DNA of 64,000 bases, taken from positions 372,001 to 436,000 of the forward strand of contig NZ_CP013382.1 in assembly GCF_001513745.1 (NCBI RefSeq), written 5' to 3'. Shown here piece by piece: positions 28,242 to 37,088 of the stretch. The notes beneath the pieces were generated by a model that was not told where the DNA came from, did not search any database, and saw nothing but the letters and a program-made list of their open reading frames with translations. This stretch comes from Burkholderia humptydooensis (GTDB taxonomy: Bacteria; Pseudomonadota; Gammaproteobacteria; Burkholderiales; Burkholderiaceae). A program made the position numbers and the translations under genes. Within the stretch, counting starts at the first letter, position 1, and each line of letters opens with the position of its first letter.

Positions 28242-28405
28242 TCAGCGTTTGTCGCGTTCGCCGAATTTCGCCAGCAGGAAATCGATCGCGCTGCGCAGCT
28301 TGGCCGTCGGCGACGGTCCTGCGCGTAGACGAGATGCATCGGCGACGGCGCGAGCGGCCACGCGCTCAGGACGGGCGCGAGGCGGCCGGCTTTCGCCACC
28401 CGCAT
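28242..28405 (-). pseudogene. C-terminal relic of a LysR-family regulator
   Basis: On the minus strand, one frame reads VAKAGRLAPVLSAWPLAPSPMHLVYAQD, the well-conserved end of many LysR effector domains. It continues after a frame change near 28318 as PTAKLRSAIDFLLAKFGERDKR to a stop at 28242. About 240 upstream residues, including the DNA-binding domain, are absent. The stop lies 10 bp from the selD stop. It is not functional. Confidence 0.75.
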
Positions 28406-28552
28406 CGGCTCGCGGTGGCGACATGACTGCCGCCGCTGCCGTATCCGCATACGCCGCCGCTTTCGCTCACGTCCGGATATTGACCTCCTTTATACTGCTC
28501 GCGCAGTCTCGAATGCCGTTCTCATCGAACTCATTTTTAATAAGGAACGCTA

Positions 28553-29614
28553 ATGCTGACTCGCTCGATACTTTCCGCCGCCGTGTTTTCGCTTGCCGCG
28601 TGCGCGACGGCGCCGTCCGTTGCGCAGAACAACGGCGACGCATTCGCCGAAGCCGGTGCCCAGGGCCGCCCGGTGAAGGTGATGATCATCTCGATGTTCG
28701 GCCCGGAGGGCCAGGCGTGGCTCGATCGTCTCGGCCCGTGGAAGAGCGTCGCGGTGCCCGGCCTGTCGCCCGACTACCCGGACGTGCATTGCAACAGGCA
28801 GGACGTGTGCGTCGTCACGACGGGCATGGGCTATGCGAACGCCGCGTCGACGATCATGGCGCTCACGTTCTCGCGCCGCTTCGATCTGCGGCAGACGTAC
28901 TTCCTGATCTCGGGCATCGCGGGCGTCGATCCGGCGCGCGGCACGCTCGGCACCGCCGCGTGGGCGAAGTACCTCGTCGATTTCGGCCTGCAATGGGAAC
29001 TCGACGCGCGCGAGATTCCCGCGGGCTGGAACGGCGGCTATCTCGGCATCAACACGAAGAGCCCGAACGACAAGCCGCCGCTCGACTACCGCACCGAAGT
29101 GTTCCAGTTGAACGGCAAGCTCGCGGACGCCGCGTATGCGCTGTCGCGCAACGTGCAGCTCGCCGACAGCGCGCAGGCGCAGGCCGCGCGGGCGAAGTTC
29201 AACTACGCGCCCGCGAACCAGCCGCCCGTCGTGACCCGCTGCGACACGTCGTCGGGCAACACGTGGTTTTCCGGCACGCTGCTCGGCGAGCGCGCGCGCC
29301 AGTGGACGAAAATCCTCACCGACAACAAGGGCACGTACTGCATGACCGCGCAGGAAGACAACGCGACGTTCGAAGCGCTCAAGCGCGCGGCGGGCGTGAA
29401 CCGCGTCGACCTGAGCCGCGTCGCGGTGCTGCGCACCGGCTCGGACTTCGATCGCCCGTATCAAGGCCAGACGAGCGCCGACAATCTGCTGAACTACGCG
29501 GACCAGGGCGGCTTCCCGCTCGCGACCGAGAACCTGTATCGCGCGGGCAATCCGCTCGTGCAGGACATCGTCACGCACTGGAGCGAATGGAAGGACGGCG
29601 TGCCGCGCCGCTGA
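28553..29614 (+). CDS. NUP-family purine nucleoside permease/phosphorylase-like protein
   Basis: 353 residues from the ATG at 28553. The signal peptide ends LAAC, a lipobox, so the mature protein is probably a lipoprotein anchored at Cys17. The mature part shows the NUP family pattern (VKVMIISMFGPEGQAWLDRL, VVTTGMGYANAASTIMAL, LISGIAGVDPARGTLG), related in fold to nucleoside phosphorylases. The founding fungal member is described as a nucleoside permease; in bacteria a periplasmic nucleoside-binding or cleaving role is as likely. The LysR relic just upstream may be the remains of its regulator. Confidence 0.8.
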   Translation: MLTRSILSAAVFSLAACATAPSVAQNNGDAFAEAGAQGRPVKVMIISMFGPEGQAWLDRLGPWKSVAVPGLSPDYPDVHCNRQDVCVVTTGMGYANAASTIMALTFSRRFDLRQTYFLISGIAGVDPARGTLGTAAWAKYLVDFGLQWELDAREIPAGWNGGYLGINTKSPNDKPPLDYRTEVFQLNGKLADAAYALSRNVQLADSAQAQAARAKFNYAPANQPPVVTRCDTSSGNTWFSGTLLGERARQWTKILTDNKGTYCMTAQEDNATFEALKRAAGVNRVDLSRVAVLRTGSDFDRPYQGQTSADNLLNYADQGGFPLATENLYRAGNPLVQDIVTHWSEWKDGVPRR

Positions 29615-29785
29615 CGAATGCGGCGCGCGCGACGCGCGCCATCAGCGCCGGTCAGCGCGACGGCGAGCTCGAGCGGAACGGTTTCCAGACGGGCGTGCTG
29701 TCGTCCCAGTGATCGAGCTGTGATGGAATCGGGCTGTTCATGATCGTGATCTCACGCTGACGAATGAAGCGGCTGCATGCAGGAC

Positions 29786-29821
29786 GACGCGCCGCGCATC
29801 GGTTGCGATGCGCGGCGCGTC
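29786..29821. terminator. Strong 15-bp perfect hairpin between convergent genes
   Basis: GACGCGCCGCGCATC (29786-29800) pairs perfectly with 29807-29821 across the loop GGTTGC. There is no long T-run, so it may act as a stability element or shared terminator for the NUP gene and the DUF4148 gene. Confidence 0.65.
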
Positions 29822-29825
29822 GCGT

Positions 29826-30116
29826 TTACCGGCCCGCGCCCGCGAGCTGGTTCGCGTCGGGGTCCGGGCGGTACGGGCGTTGCGCGACAAGTTCGGCGCC
29901 GGGCGGCGCGTACGACATCGACTTGCGCAGCGCGGCGAGCGTGCCGTCGCGTTGCGCCTGTTCGAGTTCCGCGCGGACTTCGGCGCGCGTGCGGATGCCG
30001 TGACCGTGCCACGACGTGTCGCCGTAGCTGCCCGCAGGGCCGATCCCGCCGTCCGCGAATGTCGGCGCGGCAACGGCGAGCGCGAAGGCGGCGGCGAGAA
30101 GACTGCTGCGTTTCAT
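29826..30116 (-). CDS. DUF4148 periplasmic protein
   Basis: 96 residues with a clear signal peptide (MKRSSLLAAAFALAVAAPTFA). A short DUF4148 domain follows, with TRAEVRAELEQAQRDGTL and Tyr/Pro-rich RPYRPDPDANQLAG. Burkholderiales carry many of these small secreted proteins; their function is unknown. It is a single gene that ends at the strong hairpin shared with the convergent NUP gene. Confidence 0.85.
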   Translation of the reverse strand: MKRSSLLAAAFALAVAAPTFADGGIGPAGSYGDTSWHGHGIRTRAEVRAELEQAQRDGTLAALRKSMSYAPPGAELVAQRPYRPDPDANQLAGAGR

Positions 30117-30503
30117 GATGTGACTCCTGTCGATTCGATGCGCACGTGGAAGCGGTGCGCGACAGGCTGTACTTTAGAAGCGTGCGCCGCGGCGATAAAT
30201 GGCGATGCCGCGAATTGAATTGTCGCGAGGATGGAACAATCGGAGTCCGTGACGTCGGCAGGAGTTTTTTGAGTACGCGACGGCATGCGACGACGTGCCG
30301 TGTCGCGCGTGCGTTTCGATCGGATAGCCGCGCCGCGGATCATTCACGCGAAGCGGCGAGGCGTTCGATGGGTGATGACGGCCGATCGGCGCGTTTTCAA
30401 TTGGACGCACTTCTTGCAAGCTGTTTGCCGGCCACGCAAACATATGATGAATTGACGAGCGCGCGCGGTGCCGGCGCGCGCATTCGCCCACGCGACTCGC
30501 CGC
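30117..30503. other. 387-bp intergenic region downstream of bpeT
   Basis: It contains the promoter side of the DUF4148 gene and the 3' side of bpeT. No open frame has coding character, and I see no clear repeat or RNA structure. Confidence 0.45.
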
Positions 30504-31508
30504 TCAAGCCACCCACTCGTTCAACACCGGCGTGTCGAGCGACGGCGCGCGCTCGGCTTCCTCGAACGTGCGCTTGCTGCACGCCGCATCGAGCCCCTTG
30601 CGGCCGCTCAGCAGCGGGCAGCGCTCGAAGATCTCGGCGACCCAGTCGACGAACACGCGCACCTTCGGCGACAGATGCCGGCTGTGCGGATAGACGACCG
30701 AAATCGGCATCGGCAGCGGCTTGTGGCCCGGCAGCACCTCTTTCAGCGTGCCGTTGCGCAGGTGCGGCAGCACCATGAAGAGCGGCGGCTGGATCAGCCC
30801 GAAGCCTTCGATCCCGCAAGTCACGTATGCATCCGCGTCGTTGACCGATACGAGGCCGTTCATCTTCACCTCGACTTCCTTGCCGTCGATCAGGAACGCC
30901 CAGTCGATCGTGCGCCCGGTGCGGCTCGAGAAGTAGTTGACGGCCTTGTGCTGCGCGAGCGCCTCGATCGTCTGCGGCTCGCCGTACTTCTCGAGATACG
31001 CGGGCGACGCGACCGTCGTGCCCTCGAACAGCCCGACCCGGCGCGCGACGAGCGACGAATCCTGCAGCGCGCCGACGCGGATCACGCAGTCGACGCCTTC
31101 CTGCAGCAGATCGACCGGCCGGTCCGTCAGGCCGATCTGCAGGTCGATATCCGGGTAGCGCGAATGGAATTCGCACAGAGAAGGGATCACGATCAGGCGT
31201 CCGATCGAGCCCGGCATGTCGACCCGCAGCTTGCCGTGCGGCTTTCGGTTGTTGACCTGGAAGCTCGCCTCGGTTTCCTCGACGTCCGCGAGAATCCGCA
31301 CGCAGCGCTCGTAGTACGCGGCGCCGTCGGGCGTGAGCGACAGCCGGCGCGTCGTCCGGTGCATCAGCCGCACGCCGAGGAAAGCCTCTAGATTCTGGAT
31401 GATCGTCGTCACCGACGCGCGCGGCAGCCCGAGCGTCTCGGCCGCTTTGGTAAAGCTGTTCGTATCGACGACGCGCGTAAACACCTGCATGGCCTGCAGC
31501 CGGTCCAT
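30504..31508 (-). CDS. bpeT: LysR-family regulator BpeT of the BpeEF-OprC efflux operon
   Basis: 334 residues. The N-terminal helix-turn-helix is SFTKAAETLGLPRASVTTIIQNLE, followed by an effector domain. It lies divergent to llpE-bpeE-bpeF-oprC, exactly as bpeT does in B. pseudomallei and ceoR in the B. cepacia complex. BpeT activates the efflux operon. Leu265, Ser280 and Cys310 are present; as I recall, substitutions at these positions have been tied to efflux overexpression, so this allele looks wild type there. The C-terminal tail from about residue 300 is longer than in most LysR proteins. Confidence 0.9.
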   Translation of the reverse strand: MDRLQAMQVFTRVVDTNSFTKAAETLGLPRASVTTIIQNLEAFLGVRLMHRTTRRLSLTPDGAAYYERCVRILADVEETEASFQVNNRKPHGKLRVDMPGSIGRLIVIPSLCEFHSRYPDIDLQIGLTDRPVDLLQEGVDCVIRVGALQDSSLVARRVGLFEGTTVASPAYLEKYGEPQTIEALAQHKAVNYFSSRTGRTIDWAFLIDGKEVEVKMNGLVSVNDADAYVTCGIEGFGLIQPPLFMVLPHLRNGTLKEVLPGHKPLPMPISVVYPHSRHLSPKVRVFVDWVAEIFERCPLLSGRKGLDAACSKRTFEEAERAPSLDTPVLNEWVA

Positions 31509-31696
31509 TACTCTACCTCCGCGATATTTGCACCCCGAACAGATGCAGGCCGCGACACCGATGAAGGCGACGCAGCCGATGATTGTTCAGAGGACGTGAA
31601 TTGTGTTGCCGGATTATAGGCATTTATCCCGATGTCTGCCGGACCCAGAATGCGATCCATCTCGCAATGGACGCGCGACGCTGCGCAATACACGTC

Positions 31697-32551
31697 ATGG
31701 ATGCATTCGATTTCCGCCGCCAAATCACGGGCACGAGCGCCGAAAGCGCACGCGTGCGGCCGGCGCTCGCGGTGTCGGACGTCGTGATCGGCGGCTACGC
31801 GCAGGACATCGCGCTGCGTCTGTATCGGCGCCCCGACAAGTCCTCGCTGCCGGTCGTGCTTTATTTCCACGGCGGCGGCTTCGTGCGCGGCGCGCTCGAC
31901 GACGCCGATCGCGCCGCGCGCCATCTCGCCGAGCACGTGCCGGCGCTCGTCGTGTCGGTCGATTATTCGCTCGCGCCGCGGCATCCGTTTCCGGCCGCGC
32001 CGGAAGACGCGTATTGCGCGGCGCGCTGGGCCGAGGCGCGCGCGCGCGCGTTCGGCGGCAATCCGCGCAAGATCGGCGTGGCGGGGCACGACGCAGGCGG
32101 CCAGCTCGCGAACTGCCTCGCGTTCATCGCGCGCGACCGCGGCGAGATCCGCATTGCCGCGCAGGCGCTGATCGGCCCGATGCTCGACCCGAGCCTCACG
32201 CGGCTCGCCGACGCGGCGCGTCTCGTGTCGTCCGACACGACCGCGCAGGAGTGCGCCGCGTGCTACCGCGCATACCTGCCGCAGCCGTCGCAGCGGATGC
32301 ATCCGTACGCGGCGCCGCTCGAATCGGTGCGCCTCGCGGGGCTGCCGCCGACGCTCGTCGCCACCGCGCAGAACGACGTGCTGCATGTCGAGGCCGAGAA
32401 ATACGCGAGCTGCCTGATCGACGCGGGCGTGCCGACGCAGGTGGTCCGCTACCGGGACGTGTCGCACGCGGCGCTCGCCGACCACGCGAGCGCGCTCGAA
32501 GAGGTGGCGCGATTCTTCCAGTTCCGCTTCAGCGCGGGTTTGCCGGGCTGA
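31697..32551 (+). CDS. llpE: LlpE, alpha/beta-hydrolase of the efflux operon, nucleophile serine replaced
   Basis: 284 residues from the ATG at 31697; the ATG at 31667 is possible, and neither has a clear ribosome binding site. It has the hormone-sensitive-lipase fold: oxyanion motif HGGG (58-61), VVSVDYSLAPRHPFPAAPEDA and a terminal SHA histidine. The nucleophile elbow, GDSAGG in this family, reads GHDAGG (130-135), so Asp132 stands where the catalytic serine should be. The acid-position aspartate (NDVL) and the histidine remain. Ordinary esterase chemistry is therefore doubtful. It is the first gene of the operon, 50 bp before bpeE, and is not known to be needed for efflux. Confidence 0.85.
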   Translation: MDAFDFRRQITGTSAESARVRPALAVSDVVIGGYAQDIALRLYRRPDKSSLPVVLYFHGGGFVRGALDDADRAARHLAEHVPALVVSVDYSLAPRHPFPAAPEDAYCAARWAEARARAFGGNPRKIGVAGHDAGGQLANCLAFIARDRGEIRIAAQALIGPMLDPSLTRLADAARLVSSDTTAQECAACYRAYLPQPSQRMHPYAAPLESVRLAGLPPTLVATAQNDVLHVEAEKYASCLIDAGVPTQVVRYRDVSHAALADHASALEEVARFFQFRFSAGLPG

Positions 32552-32601
32552 AGCCGTTTTCATCCGAATCCAGAACAACCGACAACTTGGGGGTTTTTTT
32601 C

Positions 32602-33831
32602 ATGGCTATCTTGCGTACTTCCCGTTCGCGGATCGCGGCCGCGGCGCTCGCGGTCGTCGTCATCGCGGGCCTCGGCACGTTCGGCGCGATCCGCGTGAAC
32701 GCGAGCGCGCCGGAGAAATCGGCGGCGCCGCTGCCGGAGGTCGACGTCGCGACTGTGCTGTCGAAGACGATCACCGACTGGCAGTCCTACTCGGGACGCC
32801 TCGAGGCGGTCGAGAAGGTCGACGTGCGTCCGCTCGTGTCCGGCACGATCGTGTCGGTGAACTTCAAGGACGGCGCGCTCGTGAAGAAGGGCGACGTGCT
32901 GTTCGTGATCGATCCGCGTCCGTATCAGGCCGAAGTCGATCGCGCGGCCGCGCAGCTCGCCGCCGCGCAGGCCCGCAACGGCTACGCGCAGAGCGACTGG
33001 CAGCGCGCGCAGCGCCTGATCGGCGACAACGCGATCGCCAAGCGCGACTACGACGAGAAGCAGAACGCCGCGCGCGAGGCGTCGGCGAACCTGAAGGCGG
33101 CCGACGCCGCGCTCGAGACCGCGCGGATCAACCTCGGCTACACGCGGATCACGGCCCCCGTGTCGGGCCGCGTGTCGCGCGCGGAGATCACGCTCGGCAA
33201 CGTCGTGTCGGCGGGCGCGTCGGCCGCGCCGCTCACGACGCTCGTGTCGGTGTCGCCGATCTACGCGTCGTTCGACGCGGACGAGCAGACCTACCTGCAA
33301 TACATCGGCGGCGCGAAGGACGGCCGCAAGGTGCCTGTCGAGCTCGGCCTCGCGAACGAGAGCGGCTATTCGCGGCAGGGCGTGATCGATTCGGTCGACA
33401 ACCGGCTCGACACGTCGTCCGGCACGATCCGCGTGCGCGCGCGCTTCGACAATCAGGACGGCGCGCTCGTCCCCGGCCTCTACGCGCGCGTGAAGGTGGG
33501 CGGCAGCGCGCCGCATCCGGCGCTCCTCATCGACGACGCGGCGATCAACACCGACCAGGACAAGAAGTTCGTGTTCGTCGTCGACCAGCAGGGCCGCGTG
33601 TCGTATCGCGAAGTGCAGCTCGGCGCGCAGCACGGCAACCAGCGCGTGATCGCGGGCGGCCTGGCGGCGGGCGACCGGATCGTCGTGAACGGCACGCAGC
33701 GCGTGCGGCCGGGCGAGCAGGTGAAGCCGCATCTCGTGCCGATGACGGGCGGCGACGACGCTGCCGCCGCGACGCCTGTCGCGGGCGGCGTGCAGCGTGC
33801 GCAGGCCGCTCAAGGCAACGCGCGCGCGTGA
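32602..33831 (+). CDS. bpeE: RND efflux membrane-fusion protein BpeE
   Basis: 409 residues. The N-terminal hydrophobic segment (AAALAVVVIAGLGTFGAI) has no lipobox cysteine, so it is a membrane anchor rather than a lipoprotein signal. The lipoyl halves (VRPLVSGTIVSVNFKDGALVKKGD and TRITAPVSGRVSRAEITLGN) flank a coiled-coil hairpin, and the beta-barrel and proximal domains follow (SSGTIRVRARFDNQDG). It bridges BpeF to OprC across the periplasm. It sits between llpE and bpeF in one transcription unit. Confidence 0.93.
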   Translation: MAILRTSRSRIAAAALAVVVIAGLGTFGAIRVNASAPEKSAAPLPEVDVATVLSKTITDWQSYSGRLEAVEKVDVRPLVSGTIVSVNFKDGALVKKGDVLFVIDPRPYQAEVDRAAAQLAAAQARNGYAQSDWQRAQRLIGDNAIAKRDYDEKQNAAREASANLKAADAALETARINLGYTRITAPVSGRVSRAEITLGNVVSAGASAAPLTTLVSVSPIYASFDADEQTYLQYIGGAKDGRKVPVELGLANESGYSRQGVIDSVDNRLDTSSGTIRVRARFDNQDGALVPGLYARVKVGGSAPHPALLIDDAAINTDQDKKFVFVVDQQGRVSYREVQLGAQHGNQRVIAGGLAAGDRIVVNGTQRVRPGEQVKPHLVPMTGGDDAAAATPVAGGVQRAQAAQGNARA

Positions 33832-33892
33832 CGCCCGGACGCTTCCTCGGAGCGCCCGCCGCGCCAGCGCGCCCAATCAGATAGAGCCTTCC

Positions 33893-36800
33893 ATGAACAT
33901 ATCGAAATTCTTCATCGATCGACCGATCTTCGCAGGGGTGCTGTCGGTCGTCATCCTGCTCGCCGGGATGATCGCGATGTTCCTGCTGCCGATTTCCGAG
34001 TATCCGGAAGTCGTGCCGCCGTCCGTGATCGTCAAGGCGCAGTACCCTGGCGCGAACCCGAAGGTGATCGCCGAGACGGTCGCGTCGCCGCTCGAGGAGC
34101 AGATCAACGGCGTCGAGGACATGCTGTACATGCAGTCGCAGGCGAACAGCGACGGCAACATGACGATCACCGTCACGTTCAAGCTCGGCACCGATCCGGA
34201 CAAGGCCACGCAACTCGTGCAGAACCGCGTGAACCAGGCGCTGCCGCGCCTGCCGGAAGACGTGCAGCGGCTCGGGATCACGACGGTCAAGAGCTCGCCG
34301 ACGCTGACGATGGTCGTGCACCTGATCTCGCCGAACGACAGCTACGACATGACGTATCTGCGCAACTACGCGCTCATCAACGTGAAGGATCGCCTGTCGC
34401 GCATCCAGGGCGTCGGCCAGGTGCAGCTCTGGGGCGCGGGCGACTACGCGATGCGCGTGTGGCTCGATCCGCAGAAGGTCGCGCAGCGCAACCTGACGGC
34501 CGACGACGTCGTGCGCGCGATCCGCGAGCAGAACGTGCAGGTCGCTGCCGGCGTGATCGGCGCGTCGCCGACGCTGCCGGGCACGCCGCTGCAGCTCTCG
34601 GTGAATGCGCGCGGGCGCTTGCAGAACGAAGAGGAGTTCGGCGACATCGTCGTGAAGACCGCGCCGGACGGCGGCGTCACGCACCTGCGCGACATCGCGC
34701 GGATCGAGCTCGACGCGTCCGAGTACGGGCTGCGCTCGCTGCTCGACAACAAGCCGGCCGTCGCGATGGCGATCAACCAGTCGCCGGGCGCGAACTCGCT
34801 CGCGATCTCCGACGAAGTGCGCAAGACGATGGCCGAGCTCAAGCAGGACTTCCCGGCGGGCGTCGACTACAAGATCGTCTATGACCCGACGCAGTTCGTG
34901 CGCTCGTCGATCAAGGCAGTCGTGCACACGCTGCTCGAGGCGATCGCGCTCGTCGTGATCGTCGTGATCGTGTTCCTGCAGACGTGGCGCGCATCGATCA
35001 TTCCGCTGATCGCGGTGCCGGTGTCGATCGTCGGCACGTTCTCGCTGCTGCTGCTGTTCGGCTATTCGATCAATGCGCTGTCGCTGTTCGGGATGGTGCT
35101 TGCGATCGGGATCGTCGTCGACGATGCGATCGTCGTCGTCGAGAACGTCGAGCGGAACATCGAGAACGGACTCACCGCGCAGGCCGCCACCTACAAGGCG
35201 ATGCAGGAAGTGAGCGGGCCGATCATCGCGATCGCGCTCACGCTCGTCGCCGTGTTCGTGCCGCTCGCGTTCATGTCGGGCTTGACGGGCCAGTTCTACA
35301 AGCAGTTCGCGATGACGATCGCGATCTCGACGGTGATCTCGGCGTTCAACTCGCTGACGCTGTCGCCCGCGCTGTCCGCGATCCTGCTCAAGGGCCACGG
35401 CGACAAGGAGGATTGGCTCACGCGCGCGATGAATCGCGTGCTCGGCGGATTCTTCCGCGGCTTCAACAAGGTGTTCCACCGCGGCGCGGAGAACTATGGG
35501 CGCGGCGTGCGCGGCGTGCTGTCGAGAAAGGCGGTGATGCTCGGCGTGTATCTCGTGCTCGTCGGCGCGACCGTGATGGTGTCGCGGATCGTGCCGGGCG
35601 GCTTCGTGCCCGCGCAGGACAAGGAGTATCTGATCGCGTTCGCGCAACTGCCGAACGGCGCGTCGCTCGACCGCACCGAGAAGGTGATCCGCGACATGGG
35701 CGCGATCGCGCTGAAGCAGCCGGGCGTCGAGAGCGCGGTCGCGTTCCCGGGGCTGTCGGTGAACGGCTTCACGAACAGCTCGAGCGCGGGCATCGTGTTC
35801 GTCACGTTGAAGCCGTTCGATCAGCGTCACGGCAAGGCATTGTCGGCGGGCGCGATCGCGGGCGCGCTGAACCAGCAGTACGCGGCGATCAAGGATTCGT
35901 TCGTCGCGGTGTTCCCGCCGCCGCCCGTGCTGGGCCTCGGCACGCTGGGCGGCTTCAAGATGCAGATCGAGGATCGCGGCGCGGTTGGCTACGCGCGGCT
36001 CGCGGACGCGACGAACGACTTCATCAAGCGCGCGCAGCAGGCGCCCGAGCTCGGGCCGCTGTTCACGAGCTACCAGATCAACGTGCCTCAGTTGAACGTC
36101 GATCTCGACCGCGTGAAGGCGAAGCAGCTCGGCGTGAACGTGACCGACGTGTTCGACACGATGCAGATCTATCTCGGCTCGCTGTACGTGAACGACTTCA
36201 ACCGCTTCGGCCGCGTGTACCAGGTGCGCGTGCAGGCGGATGCGCCGTTCCGCCAGCGCGCGGACGACATCCTGCAGTTGAAGACGCGCAACGCGGCGGG
36301 CGAGATGGTGCCGTTGTCGTCGCTCGTCACGGTGTCGCCGACGTTCGGCCCCGAGATGGTCGTGCGCTACAACGCGTACACGGCGGCCGACGTGAACGGC
36401 GGGCCCGCGCCCGGCTTCTCGTCGGGCCAGGCGCAGGCGGCCGTCGAGCGGATCGCGGCGCAGACGCTGCCGCGCGGCGTGAAGTTCGAATGGACCGACC
36501 TGACGTATCAGCAGATCCTCGCGGGCGATTCGGCGTTCTGGGTGTTCCCGATCAGCGTGCTGCTCGTGTTCCTCGTGCTCGCCGCGCTGTACGAGAGCCT
36601 CACGCTGCCGCTCGCGGTGATCCTGATCGTGCCGATGAGCATTCTGTCGGCGCTCACGGGCGTGTGGCTCACGCAGGGCGACAACAACATCTTCACGCAG
36701 ATCGGCCTGATGGTGCTGGTGGGGCTGTCCGCGAAGAACGCGATCCTGATCGTCGAGTTCGCGCGCGAGCTCGAGCATGACGGCAAGACGCCGTTCGAGG

Positions 36801-37078
36801 CGGCCGTCGAGGCGAGCCGGCTGCGGCTGCGCCCGATCCTGATGACGTCGATCGCGTTCATCATGGGCGTCGTGCCGCTCGTGCTGTCGACCGGCGCGGG
36901 CGCGGAGATGCGGCATGCGATGGGCGTCGCGGTGTTCTTCGGGATGCTGGGCGTGACGCTGTTCGGCCTGATGCTGACGCCGGTGTTCTATGTGGTGCTG
37001 CGCACGCTCGCGGGCGGCAAGATTCACGTCGCGCAGAAGGATTCGGCGGGCTACGGCGTGCCGGCTCCGGACGCTTGA
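33893..37078 (+). CDS. bpeF: RND multidrug efflux transporter BpeF
   Basis: 1061 residues, full length for the HAE1 RND family. It starts MNISKFFIDRPIFAGVLS. TM4 carries the proton-relay aspartate pair in GIVVDDAIVVVENVERN, and the matching TM10 lysine region is GLSAKNAILIVEFARE. Two large periplasmic loops hold the drug pocket. The trimer exchanges protons for drugs; the B. pseudomallei orthologue expels chloramphenicol, trimethoprim, fluoroquinolones and tetracyclines. It is followed by oprC after 10 bp. Confidence 0.95.
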   Translation: MNISKFFIDRPIFAGVLSVVILLAGMIAMFLLPISEYPEVVPPSVIVKAQYPGANPKVIAETVASPLEEQINGVEDMLYMQSQANSDGNMTITVTFKLGTDPDKATQLVQNRVNQALPRLPEDVQRLGITTVKSSPTLTMVVHLISPNDSYDMTYLRNYALINVKDRLSRIQGVGQVQLWGAGDYAMRVWLDPQKVAQRNLTADDVVRAIREQNVQVAAGVIGASPTLPGTPLQLSVNARGRLQNEEEFGDIVVKTAPDGGVTHLRDIARIELDASEYGLRSLLDNKPAVAMAINQSPGANSLAISDEVRKTMAELKQDFPAGVDYKIVYDPTQFVRSSIKAVVHTLLEAIALVVIVVIVFLQTWRASIIPLIAVPVSIVGTFSLLLLFGYSINALSLFGMVLAIGIVVDDAIVVVENVERNIENGLTAQAATYKAMQEVSGPIIAIALTLVAVFVPLAFMSGLTGQFYKQFAMTIAISTVISAFNSLTLSPALSAILLKGHGDKEDWLTRAMNRVLGGFFRGFNKVFHRGAENYGRGVRGVLSRKAVMLGVYLVLVGATVMVSRIVPGGFVPAQDKEYLIAFAQLPNGASLDRTEKVIRDMGAIALKQPGVESAVAFPGLSVNGFTNSSSAGIVFVTLKPFDQRHGKALSAGAIAGALNQQYAAIKDSFVAVFPPPPVLGLGTLGGFKMQIEDRGAVGYARLADATNDFIKRAQQAPELGPLFTSYQINVPQLNVDLDRVKAKQLGVNVTDVFDTMQIYLGSLYVNDFNRFGRVYQVRVQADAPFRQRADDILQLKTRNAAGEMVPLSSLVTVSPTFGPEMVVRYNAYTAADVNGGPAPGFSSGQAQAAVERIAAQTLPRGVKFEWTDLTYQQILAGDSAFWVFPISVLLVFLVLAALYESLTLPLAVILIVPMSILSALTGVWLTQGDNNIFTQIGLMVLVGLSAKNAILIVEFARELEHDGKTPFEAAVEASRLRLRPILMTSIAFIMGVVPLVLSTGAGAEMRHAMGVAVFFGMLGVTLFGLMLTPVFYVVLRTLAGGKIHVAQKDSAGYGVPAPDA

Positions 37079-37088
37079 GGATAGAAAG

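Noticed and set aside
30113-30343. A 76-codon minus-strand frame in the spacer next to bpeT
   Set aside because: No start signal, mixed composition and no homology; it runs over the DUF4148 promoter.
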